Positions 1 to 7,877 of a DNA stretch of 64,000 bases are shown here, in pieces. The DNA is from Desulfitobacterium chlororespirans DSM 11544 (GTDB lineage: Bacteria; Bacillota; Desulfitobacteriia; Desulfitobacteriales; Desulfitobacteriaceae): assembly GCF_900143285.1 (NCBI RefSeq), contig NZ_FRDN01000004.1, positions 561,878-625,877 of the forward strand, in the 5' to 3' direction. The notes below the pieces were generated by a model. The model worked only from the letters and a program-made list of their open reading frames with translations. It was not told the DNA's origin and ran no database searches. Position numbers and translations under genes: made by a program. Positions within the stretch are counted from its first letter, which is position 1. Every line of letters begins with the position of its first letter.

Positions 1-739
1 TGGAAAAGTAGGAGAAATTGCGCACCTTGAAGTGATCCCGTTCTGAAGTTATCTTCAGCAACTCATAAAAAGCCGCTAAATCCTGTTCTGTCCCGACCCG
101 GACCTTAACGCCTAAACGCTCAGCCTTTTTAACGTTGCGCCTCCAGTTGGTATGAAAACTGGCGAAGACCTCCTCCAAGCCGCGCCCCTTTAAAGGCAGG
201 CGGTATACATATTCGGGCTGGGTCGCGGCGAAACCCCTAGCACCCCGCTGCTTCTGCCAACCGATTTGCCGTAATTGCTGCTGCGCCTGTTGGGCCATTG
301 CGCAGTCCTCATCCGGTGGCATATCACGCAAAACTTTACCTTTGCTGCCCTGTTCACGAGCTTGCTCTAAAAACTTTTTAATTGTAGGAGTATACCATTT
401 TGCCTGGACCACTGGCGGATCGATTTTGATACTAAAAACCTGCTTGCTTTGCAAATAAGCCACAAAAGGTTCGAACCATTCCCTGAGGTTAGGGCTCTGC
501 CAGTCAATAAGCGGGCCGCGGGGACAATACGCCAGGTACCGGTTAAGGCAGGGCATTTTCCGGTATAAGACCAAACCACACCCTGCCAATTTATTATCCG
601 GGGTGAACCAGCCCAATAAATCGCTGGTCCACTCGGTTTTGACCTTGGCCCAGGAAGGATACTGCATAAAATTCCCTAAATCGGCTTGAGAAATGAATGA
701 ATAATAGGTCTCTTCACTTATTTTGTCAACTTTCAACAT
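1..739 (-). CDS. FemA/FemX-type peptidoglycan bridge aminoacyltransferase (VanK-like), 3' end outside window
   Basis: The minus-strand frame opens with ATG at 739, preceded by a GGAGTG ribosome site, and runs without a stop to the window edge (about 246 residues seen). It begins MLKVDKISEETYYSF and contains FMQYPSWAKVKTEW, a PRGPLIDW motif and an F-x-T-N-W-R-R-N-V-K-K-A-E-R-L-G segment, all typical of the FemA/FemX/FmhB family with its duplicated GNAT-like domain. Such enzymes add amino acids from aminoacyl-tRNA to the lipid II stem peptide in the cytoplasm. It follows murF by about 90 bp on the same strand and sits in a vanX-murF unit, so a VanK-like role (bridging D-lactate-ended precursors) is plausible; that role is inference from context. 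The C-terminal part, including any coiled-coil arm, is not visible. Confidence 0.85.
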   Translation of the reverse strand, partial: MLKVDKISEETYYSFISQADLGNFMQYPSWAKVKTEWTSDLLGWFTPDNKLAGCGLVLYRKMPCLNRYLAYCPRGPLIDWQSPNLREWFEPFVAYLQSKQVFSIKIDPPVVQAKWYTPTIKKFLEQAREQGSKGKVLRDMPPDEDCAMAQQAQQQLRQIGWQKQRGARGFAATQPEYVYRLPLKGRGLEEVFASFHTNWRRNVKKAERLGVKVRVGTEQDLAAFYELLKITSERDHFKVRNFSYFS

Positions 740-831
740 TAAAAAACACTCCATTATAAGCCGGGTTTTCTTTAATATTTTTCAGGCGAGAATTATTGGG
801 TTGGCCGGACGGTCCCTACCGGAGCGGGAAA

Positions 832-2193
832 CTACAGCAAGGCGCGGACGATCTCCTCCATATGCATGCCGCGGGAGCCTTTGACCAGAACTGCGTCACC
901 AGGAGACAGAAAGGATTTCAATTCCGCTGCGGCCTGATGGTTATTGTCCAAAACGCGGCAATCGATCCCGGACCGGACGGAGCGGGCACCCTCGGCCACG
1001 GCTTTCGCCTCCGGACCGACAGTGAGTAAAATATCCACTCCGGTTTCCGCAGCGCGGACGCCGACTTCAAAATGCGCCTGCCGGGAATACTCCCCCAGTT
1101 CCAGCATATCCGCCAGCACGGCTACTCTGCGGCCGCCCCGGAACCCCGCAAGAACACTCAGGCTGCTTTTGGCCGCGCCGGGACTGGAGTTGTAGGAATC
1201 ATCAATGACGGTGACCTCGTTGACATGGTAAATCTGCTGGCGCATGGCCAGGGGGCGGTAATCCCTGAGTGCGGCGGCGGCCCGGTCCAGGGGCACGCCC
1301 AGCCGCTCCGCCACCGCAAGAGCGGCCAGGGCATCCAGAACATGGTGCATTCCCAGTACCGGCAGGGTCACATCCACGCTCTCTCTTCCTGGAACAAGGC
1401 AGCGGAAAGCGGTGGTTTCCTCTTGAACCGTAACCCCCTCCGCGCGGAAATCACACCAGGGCAACCTGCCGTAAAAGACGGTCTCATACGCTGTCTTGCC
1501 GCGGAGCCCGCCCAGCATCGGATCGTCCCCGTTTAAAAACAGAACGGAACCCTGGGTGAACCGGTCGGTGATGTGCAGCTTCTCCCCCAGGATGTTCTCC
1601 TGGGTTTTGAGCTGGCCGATGTGAGTAATGCCGAGATTGGTCATGACGGCATAATTCGGCGCGGCGACCTGAGCCAGGCGCGCCATTTCGCCGAAATCGC
1701 TTATCCCCATCTCCACCACCGCCGCTTCGTGTTCCCTGGAAAACTGAAACATCATCAGTGGCAGCCCGATCTGGCTGTTATGGTTTCCTCCCGTCTTCAT
1801 CACCTTGTATCCTGCGGAAAGTGCCAGCGCGGTCATTTCTTTCGTCGTTGTCTTCCCGGCGCTCCCCGTGATCCCAATGACAGGGATTGAAAATCTCTGC
1901 CGATAGGCGGCGGCAATATGCTGGAGCGCCAGCTGCGTCGAATCCACCGCGATCCAGGCTTCTTCCGCCTCCATCCGCGTATGCTCCTGGGTCAGTGCCG
2001 CGACTGCGCCCGAGGCGAATGCGGCGTGCAGAAAGGTGTGGGCATCCGCCTTTTCGCCTTTGAGGGGGACAAACAGGGAACCGTCGGTCACTTTCCGGCT
2101 GTCGGTCACCACCGAGGTCACCACCGTATCCAGGTCCCCGCAGAGTAATTTTCCGCCGCAGGCGGCGACGATTTCGCATACCGTCATTTCCAT
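832..2193 (-). CDS. murF: UDP-N-acetylmuramoyl-tripeptide--D-alanyl-D-alanine ligase (MurF)
   Basis: Cytoplasmic Mur ligase that joins the terminal dipeptide (or depsipeptide) to UDP-MurNAc-tripeptide using ATP. Seen: an N-terminal substrate domain (TDSRKV...GSLFVPLKGEKADAH), the ATP loop GITGSAGKTTTKE near residue 107, NHNSQIGLPL, and the C-terminal DDSYNSSPGAAKSSL and LADMLELGEYS motifs. At about 453 residues it has the normal family length. ATG at 2193 is chosen because GAGGTG lies 9 nt upstream; the alternative GTG at 2205 falls inside that ribosome site. It lies downstream of vanX and upstream of the Fem-type gene. In glycopeptide-resistant clusters a second MurF may prefer D-Ala-D-Lac; whether this is the housekeeping or a dedicated copy cannot be told here. 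Confidence 0.93.
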   Translation of the reverse strand: MEMTVCEIVAACGGKLLCGDLDTVVTSVVTDSRKVTDGSLFVPLKGEKADAHTFLHAAFASGAVAALTQEHTRMEAEEAWIAVDSTQLALQHIAAAYRQRFSIPVIGITGSAGKTTTKEMTALALSAGYKVMKTGGNHNSQIGLPLMMFQFSREHEAAVVEMGISDFGEMARLAQVAAPNYAVMTNLGITHIGQLKTQENILGEKLHITDRFTQGSVLFLNGDDPMLGGLRGKTAYETVFYGRLPWCDFRAEGVTVQEETTAFRCLVPGRESVDVTLPVLGMHHVLDALAALAVAERLGVPLDRAAAALRDYRPLAMRQQIYHVNEVTVIDDSYNSSPGAAKSSLSVLAGFRGGRRVAVLADMLELGEYSRQAHFEVGVRAAETGVDILLTVGPEAKAVAEGARSVRSGIDCRVLDNNHQAAAELKSFLSPGDAVLVKGSRGMHMEEIVRALL

Positions 2194-2240
2194 TGCAAAA
2201 GGCACCTCACAGTTCTCGTCGTTAAGATTGATATTTCCGG

Positions 2241-2272
2241 TTTTGCACTAGCGGAACAGCATGTTTTGCACT
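2241..2272 (-). promoter_or_regulatory. Direct repeat TTTTGCACT x2 in murF leader
   Basis: Two exact copies of the 9-mer TTTTGCACT (plus-strand reading) start at 2241 and 2264, 23 bp apart, about 50-80 bp before the murF start. Spacing near two helical turns suggests a regulator site, but no promoter consensus is obvious nearby. Function is unproven. Confidence 0.3.
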
Positions 2273-2348
2273 GTATGTATTCCGCCAGGTCTTATGCTCA
2301 CTTCCGCCGGCATCCCCAAATGCCGCCGCACGCTGAGCTCCGGCTCAG

Positions 2349-2957
2349 CTAGGCGATGAGAAAATCAAAGTAAGTGTTGGGATAAGGTTCGTGTTTCAGG
2401 CTGTAATGCCACCACTCGCAAGCGTAGGAAACAAAACCGCTGGCCTCCATGATCGAACAAAGATATTGACGGTTTCTCGCTTCGGCTTGGCTGATTCCAT
2501 GTGCGCCATGATGTGAGACTGAATCCATCAAATCAAAATCACCGCCCATGGGTACAAGTGTTCCGGAAGCTAAATGATAAAGGGTTAAATCAATGGCGCT
2601 GCCCCGGCTGTGGCCCGACTTGGCAGCCACATATCCTTTTTCGATGATCTCGGATCGGTCAATATTCGGATAGTGTTTCTGTTTCGTCCGGCCATCTTCC
2701 GGCTGTTTAGACCAGCGCAGAAAGCAATCTACGGCGCATTGAGGGCGGTAACCATCCCAAAGAAGCAAGCCAAAGCCCAAGGATGCGGCGTTTTCCCGTG
2801 CTTTTTCCAAGGCCGCGCACAACGCTCTCGTACCGACAATTCGATTGGCTGCATAGCCGTCCACCGGTTTGCCGGTAAAATTATCCCAGGTGGCGTATTT
2901 AGCATCCCAACGTATTCCTGATACAAACTCGTCCACAAAGACAAAATCACTTTTCAT
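2349..2957 (-). CDS. vanX: D-alanyl-D-alanine dipeptidase VanX
   Basis: Zinc peptidase that hydrolyses free cytoplasmic D-Ala-D-Ala so that D-Ala-D-Lac precursors dominate, giving glycopeptide resistance. With ATG at 2957 (AAAGGAG 8 nt upstream) the protein is 202 residues, exactly the VanX length, and every key residue falls at the canonical number: R71 in DGYRP, zinc ligands H116 and D123 in SGHSRGSAID, catalytic E181 and zinc ligand H184 in EWWHY. A longer frame starting at 2987 lacks a good ribosome site. It is first in a minus-strand unit vanX-murF-Fem and is divergent from vanZ. The D-Ala-D-Lac ligase and VanRS are not in this window; in the known vanI cluster of Desulfitobacterium the ligase is nearby, so it may lie beyond the left edge (inference). 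Confidence 0.95.
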   Translation of the reverse strand: MKSDFVFVDEFVSGIRWDAKYATWDNFTGKPVDGYAANRIVGTRALCAALEKARENAASLGFGLLLWDGYRPQCAVDCFLRWSKQPEDGRTKQKHYPNIDRSEIIEKGYVAAKSGHSRGSAIDLTLYHLASGTLVPMGGDFDLMDSVSHHGAHGISQAEARNRQYLCSIMEASGFVSYACEWWHYSLKHEPYPNTYFDFLIA

Positions 2958-3154
2958 GGTCTTTCTCCTTTCAACGACACGATTCATCCTTGCATAGTTA
3001 CATTTTTCTTTGCTTTTGTCCGAGACCCCCTTCCAGGAATATAAAAACCTGTCCGATTCGACATTTTTATCTTAGCGAAATCAGGCAGGCGATGTTGGAA
3101 TTTTAACTTATGGATTTCTTAAGATTTCCTTATTTCCATATCCGGAGATTCAGA

Positions 3155-3219
3155 TTAAGGAGAAAATCACCCTATCTTAAGGGTTTATTAAGATATTTCT
3201 TTTTTAAATACCCTATAAT
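3155..3219 (+). promoter_or_regulatory. vanZ promoter region with 11-bp phased TTAAG repeats
   Basis: TTAAG occurs at 3155, 3177 and 3188, that is at 22 and 11 bp steps on one strand, just before a perfect -10 hexamer TATAAT at 3214-3219; a further copy lies at 3119. No good -35 is present at normal spacing. Same-strand repeats every 11 bp overlapping the -35 position are the usual layout for OmpR/PhoB-family activators such as VanR. The regulator assignment is inference. Confidence 0.5.
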
Positions 3220-3250
3220 GAACCAAGTTAATTACAACGGAGGTGCATTA

Positions 3251-3964
3251 GTGAGCAATATGATTTTGATGTTTATTTTAAGGCTTATTATAGCGTCAAT
3301 GACATGGTTCATCAGTACTTTGCCATTCTTGGTTCCCTATCATACCCTACTGACCTCTCAAAGCAAAAAGATGGGCTATACACTGTCAAAGGGGCATATG
3401 GCAATCGTTTGTATCTTTGTCTACTACCTTACCGGTGTGCTGAGTATTACTGGTATTCCTTCCCTAATGGATATTGTTCAAAACCGCTTTGGTATAGTAA
3501 CATCAACGGGGTTGAATTTTCCACCGGATGAGATTAATTGGATGCCGTTTTTTTGGCTTACAGAGGGTGTTCGCCCCTATATAGAAAATATGTTGCTCTT
3601 CGTCCCTTTTGGATTTATACTGCCATTGATTTGGAAGAAGTATGAAGTGTTATGGAAAACAGCATTATCCGGTTTTGTATTCTCACTGATCATAGAATTG
3701 AGTCAATTGTTCAATAGCAGAATAACGGATCTTGATGATTTACTGATGAATACTCTCGGAGCGTTAATCGGATGGGGAATTTTCAGACTGCTGAAAAAAC
3801 ATCTGGCAAAATTACAGGACAAGGTTTCTGTCCAAAGTACCCAGATCAAAAAAATCCCCTTGCTCCTTCGCGAAGAGGCATGGTTTTATCTGGCCAGCGC
3901 CTTCGCCGGTATGTTCTTTGTGTATTATTCATTCTTCTGGTCTTTACTTAGACAAGTTATCTGA
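3251..3964 (+). CDS. vanZ: VanZ family membrane protein
   Basis: Integral membrane protein of the VanZ family; the founding member gives low-level teicoplanin resistance by an unresolved mechanism. Several hydrophobic segments are evident, and the family signature is clear: ENMLLFVPFGFILPL, a SGFVFSLIIELSQL helix, then R-I-T-D-L-D-D-L-L-M-N-T-L-G-A-L-I-G. GTG at 3251 is preferred because GGAGGTG lies 5-6 nt upstream; an in-frame upstream extension to 3110 is rich in basic residues and has no ribosome site. About 237 residues. It is divergent from vanX, fitting a glycopeptide-response locus. VanZ relatives also occur alone, so involvement in resistance is inferred from the neighbour. Confidence 0.88.
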   Translation: MSNMILMFILRLIIASMTWFISTLPFLVPYHTLLTSQSKKMGYTLSKGHMAIVCIFVYYLTGVLSITGIPSLMDIVQNRFGIVTSTGLNFPPDEINWMPFFWLTEGVRPYIENMLLFVPFGFILPLIWKKYEVLWKTALSGFVFSLIIELSQLFNSRITDLDDLLMNTLGALIGWGIFRLLKKHLAKLQDKVSVQSTQIKKIPLLLREEAWFYLASAFAGMFFVYYSFFWSLLRQVI

Positions 3965-4083
3965 AGTAAGCAGATAATTTATCCCTTCTTGCTCTTGCGG
4001 AAAGGCGGCAGTCAAAGCTGTCCTTTGGCATGGAATGGATAGCAACTCTATGCCTAAGGTATCTACCACTGAAGCCAACAATG

Positions 4084-4092
4084 TGCTATACT
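4084..4092 (+). promoter_or_regulatory. Extended -10 promoter before FMN riboswitch
   Basis: TGCTATACT at 4084-4092 is an extended -10 element (TGn-TATACT) about 20 nt before the riboswitch aptamer. No convincing -35 hexamer is seen at 17 bp, which is tolerated by extended -10 promoters. Confidence 0.5.
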
Positions 4093-4111
4093 CTTTTTAG
4101 ATGAATACGAA

Positions 4112-4253
4112 CCTTCGAGGTAGGGTGAAATTCCCGACCGGCGGTAATGATTGCCCGTGCAATTCAGCCCGCAACTCAGTGCAGCGCCAGTGCTGCACCG
4201 ACTGACTTGGTGAGACTCCAAGGCCGACGGTATAGTCCGGATGGGAGAAGGTA
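4112..4253 (+). promoter_or_regulatory. FMN riboswitch (RFN element)
   Basis: The conserved RFN core is present in order: AGGGTGAAATTCCCGACCGG at 4121, CGGT, a variable stem (TGCAGCG/AGTGCTGCA), GTGAGACTCCAAGGCCGACGG and TATAGTCCGGATGGGAGAAG ending at 4250. These match the FMN aptamer consensus closely. FMN binding is expected to favour the terminator hairpin at 4304-4338 and so switch off the downstream permease. Confidence 0.97.
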
Positions 4254-4303
4254 CAAACTAGCTTAGGACAAGTGGCCTTATGTTTGTTATGTTTGTATGT
4301 TTA

Positions 4304-4338
4304 TGCCTCGAGGAACACGATTTCCTCGAGGCATTTTT
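4304..4338 (+). terminator. Riboswitch expression-platform terminator
   Basis: Perfect 11-bp stem TGCCTCGAGGA / TCCTCGAGGCA (4304-4314 and 4323-4333) followed by five T. It lies between the FMN aptamer and the permease start at 4396, as expected for transcriptional attenuation. Confidence 0.93.
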
Positions 4339-4395
4339 GTTCTTTCCGATTCAGAGGGTTTTATTCTCACACATTCACTATTGGGGGATTTATCA

Positions 4396-5358
4396 ATGCA
4401 GCAATCAAAGCAATCATCCAATCGGAGCATCTGGCTCATCGCCCTGGGGGCAGCCATGTGGGGCCTGGACGGGGTCTTCATCGTATCCTTATTGCAACAT
4501 GTGTCATCTTCACAAATCGTCTGGTTGGAGCACCTGTTACTATTCTTATTTGCCGCACCTGTGCTCATCTGGAAGCGTCAGGAGCTGAAGCAACTCAATG
4601 GCGGAGACTGGCTGGCTGTCTTATTTATCGGCTGGGGCGGCTCAGCCTTGGCCTCCATTCTGTTCACCGCCGGATTTACTTATGGTAATCCCAATGTGGT
4701 CCTGCTCCTGCAGAAAGTTCAGCCCATCTTTGTTATTCTTCTCGCCTCCTGGATGCTTAAGGAACGGATGAGAAAAGATTTCTATGCCCTGTTTGTTGTG
4801 GCCCTGATCGGCGCCTACCTGCTTACTTTCGGCCTGCACCTGCCAACTTCCGAAGTCAGCTTAGCACAATTGCTCGGTTCCTTATGTGCCATCGGAGCAG
4901 CCGCTCTCTGGGGCGGATCCACCGTCATGGGCAAGCGTCTGATCGGAAAATTATCCTTCACCACCTTGACTGCCCTGAGATTTGCTGTCGCGCTGCCGCT
5001 CTTAACCGTCATTGTCCTGGTACAGCAACCCAACTGGGCCGATCTCGGTCAAAGTCTCCATCTGGCTCCGGTCTGGGCCAACCTGTTGTACCAGACCCTC
5101 GTGCCCAGCCTTTTAAGCCTCTTGCTCTATTACCGCGGCTTGAACGGCGTCCGGGCTTCCCATGCCACCATTGCCGAACTGGCTTTCCCGGCCACCGGCC
5201 TGCTCGTAAACTGGCTGATTCTCCACCAAACCATCGATTTGGGGCAATGGCTGGGCTTTGCCATCGTTTGGCTTGTCGTACTGCAACTGTCGCGGTTGCC
5301 TAATGATCCCAAGTCTGCGGTGAAAACTTCTGAAAGAGCCAACCTGGCAGGCCTATAG
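4396..5358 (+). CDS. impX: EamA/DMT family permease, probable riboflavin importer (ImpX type)
   Basis: About 320 residues with ten hydrophobic segments arranged as two EamA repeats (for example SIWLIALGAAMWGLDGVF at the start of repeat 1 and LLGSLCAIGAAALWGGSTV at the start of repeat 2). ATG at 4396 is used because GGGGGA lies just upstream; frames opening at 4297 would start inside the terminator. FMN riboswitch control is strong evidence for a flavin-related substrate. Comparative genomics earlier proposed ImpX as a riboswitch-linked riboflavin transporter in Desulfitobacterium and Fusobacterium, and RibN is an EamA-type flavin carrier. The transport direction and substrate are therefore well supported by context but not by the protein sequence alone. 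Confidence 0.85.
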   Translation: MQQSKQSSNRSIWLIALGAAMWGLDGVFIVSLLQHVSSSQIVWLEHLLLFLFAAPVLIWKRQELKQLNGGDWLAVLFIGWGGSALASILFTAGFTYGNPNVVLLLQKVQPIFVILLASWMLKERMRKDFYALFVVALIGAYLLTFGLHLPTSEVSLAQLLGSLCAIGAAALWGGSTVMGKRLIGKLSFTTLTALRFAVALPLLTVIVLVQQPNWADLGQSLHLAPVWANLLYQTLVPSLLSLLLYYRGLNGVRASHATIAELAFPATGLLVNWLILHQTIDLGQWLGFAIVWLVVLQLSRLPNDPKSAVKTSERANLAGL

Positions 5359-5422
5359 CACTTTATATCTTATGCCTTATGCCGAAGCCTGAGCTAAACA
5401 AATACCATTTCTTTAAGGATAC

Positions 5423-5466
5423 AAAAACTGCCGCCTAAGCCTTGATGGGCTTTGGCGGCAGTTTTT
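5423..5466. terminator. Bidirectional terminator between convergent permease and flavoprotein genes
   Basis: AAAAACTGCCGCC (5423-5435) pairs with GGCGGCAGTTTTT (5454-5466), a 13-bp perfect arm with A/T tails on both sides, so it can end transcription from either strand. It serves the plus-strand permease and the minus-strand flavoprotein operon. Confidence 0.88.
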
Positions 5467-5587
5467 AGTTTCTAAATTAAATTACGGTATCCACTCTTTC
5501 CCTCAACAATGACGTATCTAATTACTGCTGACGATAGAAAAGGTCATTGCTTGAAAAGCAGAGCGCAACCACGGCAACCACGTTGTA

Positions 5588-7834
5588 CTACACAGCGCGG
5601 CCCACATCGTTTCCGGCCCGGATGGCCAAAGCGATGTTATAAGGCTCATTGCAGTCCCCGATAGCGTAAGTCTCCTTCACCGCAACACCGTCAAGCAAAG
5701 ACTTGTTCGGCAGCAAGTCGGCGGCGTTGATGATCGAGTCGGCGGCGATCACGGTTTCCACTCCGTAGTCCGAGGCAATAGTAATCTTGCCGTCCCCGAT
5801 TTCCTTGATCATGGATCCCGGATAGGCTTTGACACCCAGAGCATAGAGGGCTGTAGTCATAAAGCGCTGGGCGTGATGAGACTGTTGCTTGTCGAGATCC
5901 TCGTTGGGATTCGGTGTCACAATGGTGACCTTCTTCTTGCGCACCGTCAGCCACAAAGCGGCGTCAAAGGCCTGAGCATTGGAACCGAATACCACCACGT
6001 TTTCACCGGTGTTGTTGCCCATGAATCGGTCATAATCGATAGTCGGCACACTGCCGCCGCTTACGCCCACCTCGCCCGGCAAGGAGCCGACGGCAAGGAT
6101 TACGGCATCGGGGGCTTCGCCGGCGATCAGGGCGGCGTCGACTTCCTTGCTCAAAACGACGGTTACGCCGTTAAGCTCCAACTGACTGGCCAGGTAAGCC
6201 TTAAGGTCCCCGAGGTTTTCGTGAGGTCCTTTGACCATACCGGCAAAAGTGAGCTTGCCGCCGAGGACACCGGTCTTTTCATAGAGAGTGACTTGGTGGC
6301 CGCGAGCGGCTGCGATGCGGGCGGCTTCCATACCAGCCGGGCCGCCGCCAATGACCATGACCTTCTTCGGCACTGCAGCCGGTTGGAGCTCATAGGTCTT
6401 CGGACCTTTGTCGGTCATTACCCGTTGCGTCAGGGCGTTAACGCGGCAATAACCCATCTGGCGGTTCATCTCGTTGGAGCCAATGTGGCAGTGCAGGCAG
6501 CGGGTGCAGGGGGCGATTTCATCGCTGCGTCCCTCCTTCAGTTTGTTGACGTATTCGGTGTCAACGGTAAGGGGGCGGTTCATAAGATAGAAGTCGACTT
6601 TGCCCTCGGCCAAGGCCTTCTCGAAGTAATCCGGGGCGTGGGCAGGATCCATGTAGGTAACGGTGCCGCAAGGAATCTTCAGCGCTTCTTTGTAACGCCC
6701 GACAATGTCGATCAGCATGCCGGCGCCGCTGTGGTTGGCAATCAGCTGGCCTTGCCAATGCCTGGAGAAATCCCACTGGGTGCCGTAACCGGTGGCGCCC
6801 TCAATTCCGTTCAAAATAAAGTAAAGGTCGCTGCCGAATTGACAAGGGTGATTGTCGAGAGGGCCTAAGCGCAGGTGCATGGCATCGCAGCCGGCGGCCT
6901 CGATCAACTTGGCCAGGCCGATGCCTTCTTCAATCGTCGTTACTTTATTGTGTGGCGCAGTCACCGCATTGTCTAACGTCGCCAGGGTGGCGTTGTTGGT
7001 AAGGTTGTCATTTTCCTCGATGCAGTCGATCAAGACTTGAACAACAAAGTCGTTGCCGCAGGCTTGTTTAATTTTTTGGATGCATTCGGTCACGAAGCGC
7101 GCCCGGTTTTCCAGGCTGCCTGGGCCGTATTCATCCGTGCGGGCATTGTGGAAACGGGAAAGGAAATGCTCGCCGAGGTTAAAGCCGGCGGCGTTGATCT
7201 CGAAAGCAGCAAAGCCCATTTGCTTGATCTGCCGAGCGGTGCTCACATAGCGGGCCTGGAATGCAATAATGTCTTCTTTCGTCATGTCGTTAACCGGCTT
7301 CAGCGGAAACCCGTACGTCTGATAACCGAGCTTAGCGCCGTATTTGCCGCACTCGGCGACGAGCTTTCTGCCGAATTCAATTGCTGCCGCAGACACCGGG
7401 CTGCCGTCGGAAGGCGGCTCTAAGGCGGCAACCATTTCCACCCAGATGAGCTCAACGCCGCCCTTGGCGAACTGCACGTAGTACTGGAGGAGCTCGTCGG
7501 TAAGCCCGGCCAGGTAAGTGGCCGAGCCGGCGGCGGACTTGACCATGCGGTGGTTGAGGTTAAGCGGGCCGATCTTCAGCGGCGAAAACAGGGTCTTGAA
7601 ATCGGTGGTGTTTTGACGGTAGTCATAATCCTGCGGATTGAGATAGGCCGCCGCAATCAGTTCACTTGCAGCTGCAGCTCCGGCCACGCTTCCCGGGGCA
7701 CCTTCCGCGGGGCTGCCGGAGCCGGAACCGCTGCCTGCCGGCGCGGCGGGCGAGCACCCGCTAAGGCCTGCTCCCGCGGCAACCACACCGGCCACTCCGA
7801 CACCTTTCAGAAATTGACGTCTTGATAAACTCAT
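5588..7834 (-). CDS. Tat-exported old-yellow-enzyme-family FMN/FeS/FAD oxidoreductase
   Basis: A 748-residue protein with a Tat signal (SRRQFLKG) and a lipobox-like LSGC, so it should act outside the membrane. An Ala/Gly/Ser-rich linker follows. Residues about 80-430 form the FMN TIM barrel (LFSPLKIGPLNLNHRMVKSA). C-T-R-C-L-H-C plus a fourth Cys 13 residues later (about 440-462) match the Cx2Cx2Cx12C FeS motif of trimethylamine dehydrogenase and 2,4-dienoyl-CoA reductase. A C-terminal FAD/NAD-type module starts at KKVMVIGGGPAGMEAARIAA near 489. Ribosome site AGAAGGGAG precedes the ATG. It lies 43 bp after the flavin lipoprotein in the same operon. Most relatives are cytoplasmic and use NAD(P)H, so export is unusual; the lipoprotein may be its electron partner (inference). 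Substrate unknown. Confidence 0.85.
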   Translation of the reverse strand: MSLSRRQFLKGVGVAGVVAAGAGLSGCSPAAPAGSGSGSGSPAEGAPGSVAGAAAASELIAAAYLNPQDYDYRQNTTDFKTLFSPLKIGPLNLNHRMVKSAAGSATYLAGLTDELLQYYVQFAKGGVELIWVEMVAALEPPSDGSPVSAAAIEFGRKLVAECGKYGAKLGYQTYGFPLKPVNDMTKEDIIAFQARYVSTARQIKQMGFAAFEINAAGFNLGEHFLSRFHNARTDEYGPGSLENRARFVTECIQKIKQACGNDFVVQVLIDCIEENDNLTNNATLATLDNAVTAPHNKVTTIEEGIGLAKLIEAAGCDAMHLRLGPLDNHPCQFGSDLYFILNGIEGATGYGTQWDFSRHWQGQLIANHSGAGMLIDIVGRYKEALKIPCGTVTYMDPAHAPDYFEKALAEGKVDFYLMNRPLTVDTEYVNKLKEGRSDEIAPCTRCLHCHIGSNEMNRQMGYCRVNALTQRVMTDKGPKTYELQPAAVPKKVMVIGGGPAGMEAARIAAARGHQVTLYEKTGVLGGKLTFAGMVKGPHENLGDLKAYLASQLELNGVTVVLSKEVDAALIAGEAPDAVILAVGSLPGEVGVSGGSVPTIDYDRFMGNNTGENVVVFGSNAQAFDAALWLTVRKKKVTIVTPNPNEDLDKQQSHHAQRFMTTALYALGVKAYPGSMIKEIGDGKITIASDYGVETVIAADSIINAADLLPNKSLLDGVAVKETYAIGDCNEPYNIALAIRAGNDVGRAV

Positions 7835-7877
7835 AATTCTTTCTCCCTTCTAAGATGACGTCTGCCAACCTCGATGG

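Noticed and set aside
4272-4688. Plus- and minus-strand open frames over the riboswitch and permease start
   Set aside because: They run through the aptamer terminator and the first part of the permease; the riboswitch and EamA protein explain the sequence.
5873-6868. 331-codon plus-strand open frame
   Set aside because: Antisense to the exported OYE-like gene, which has full domain support; no family match in the antisense product.
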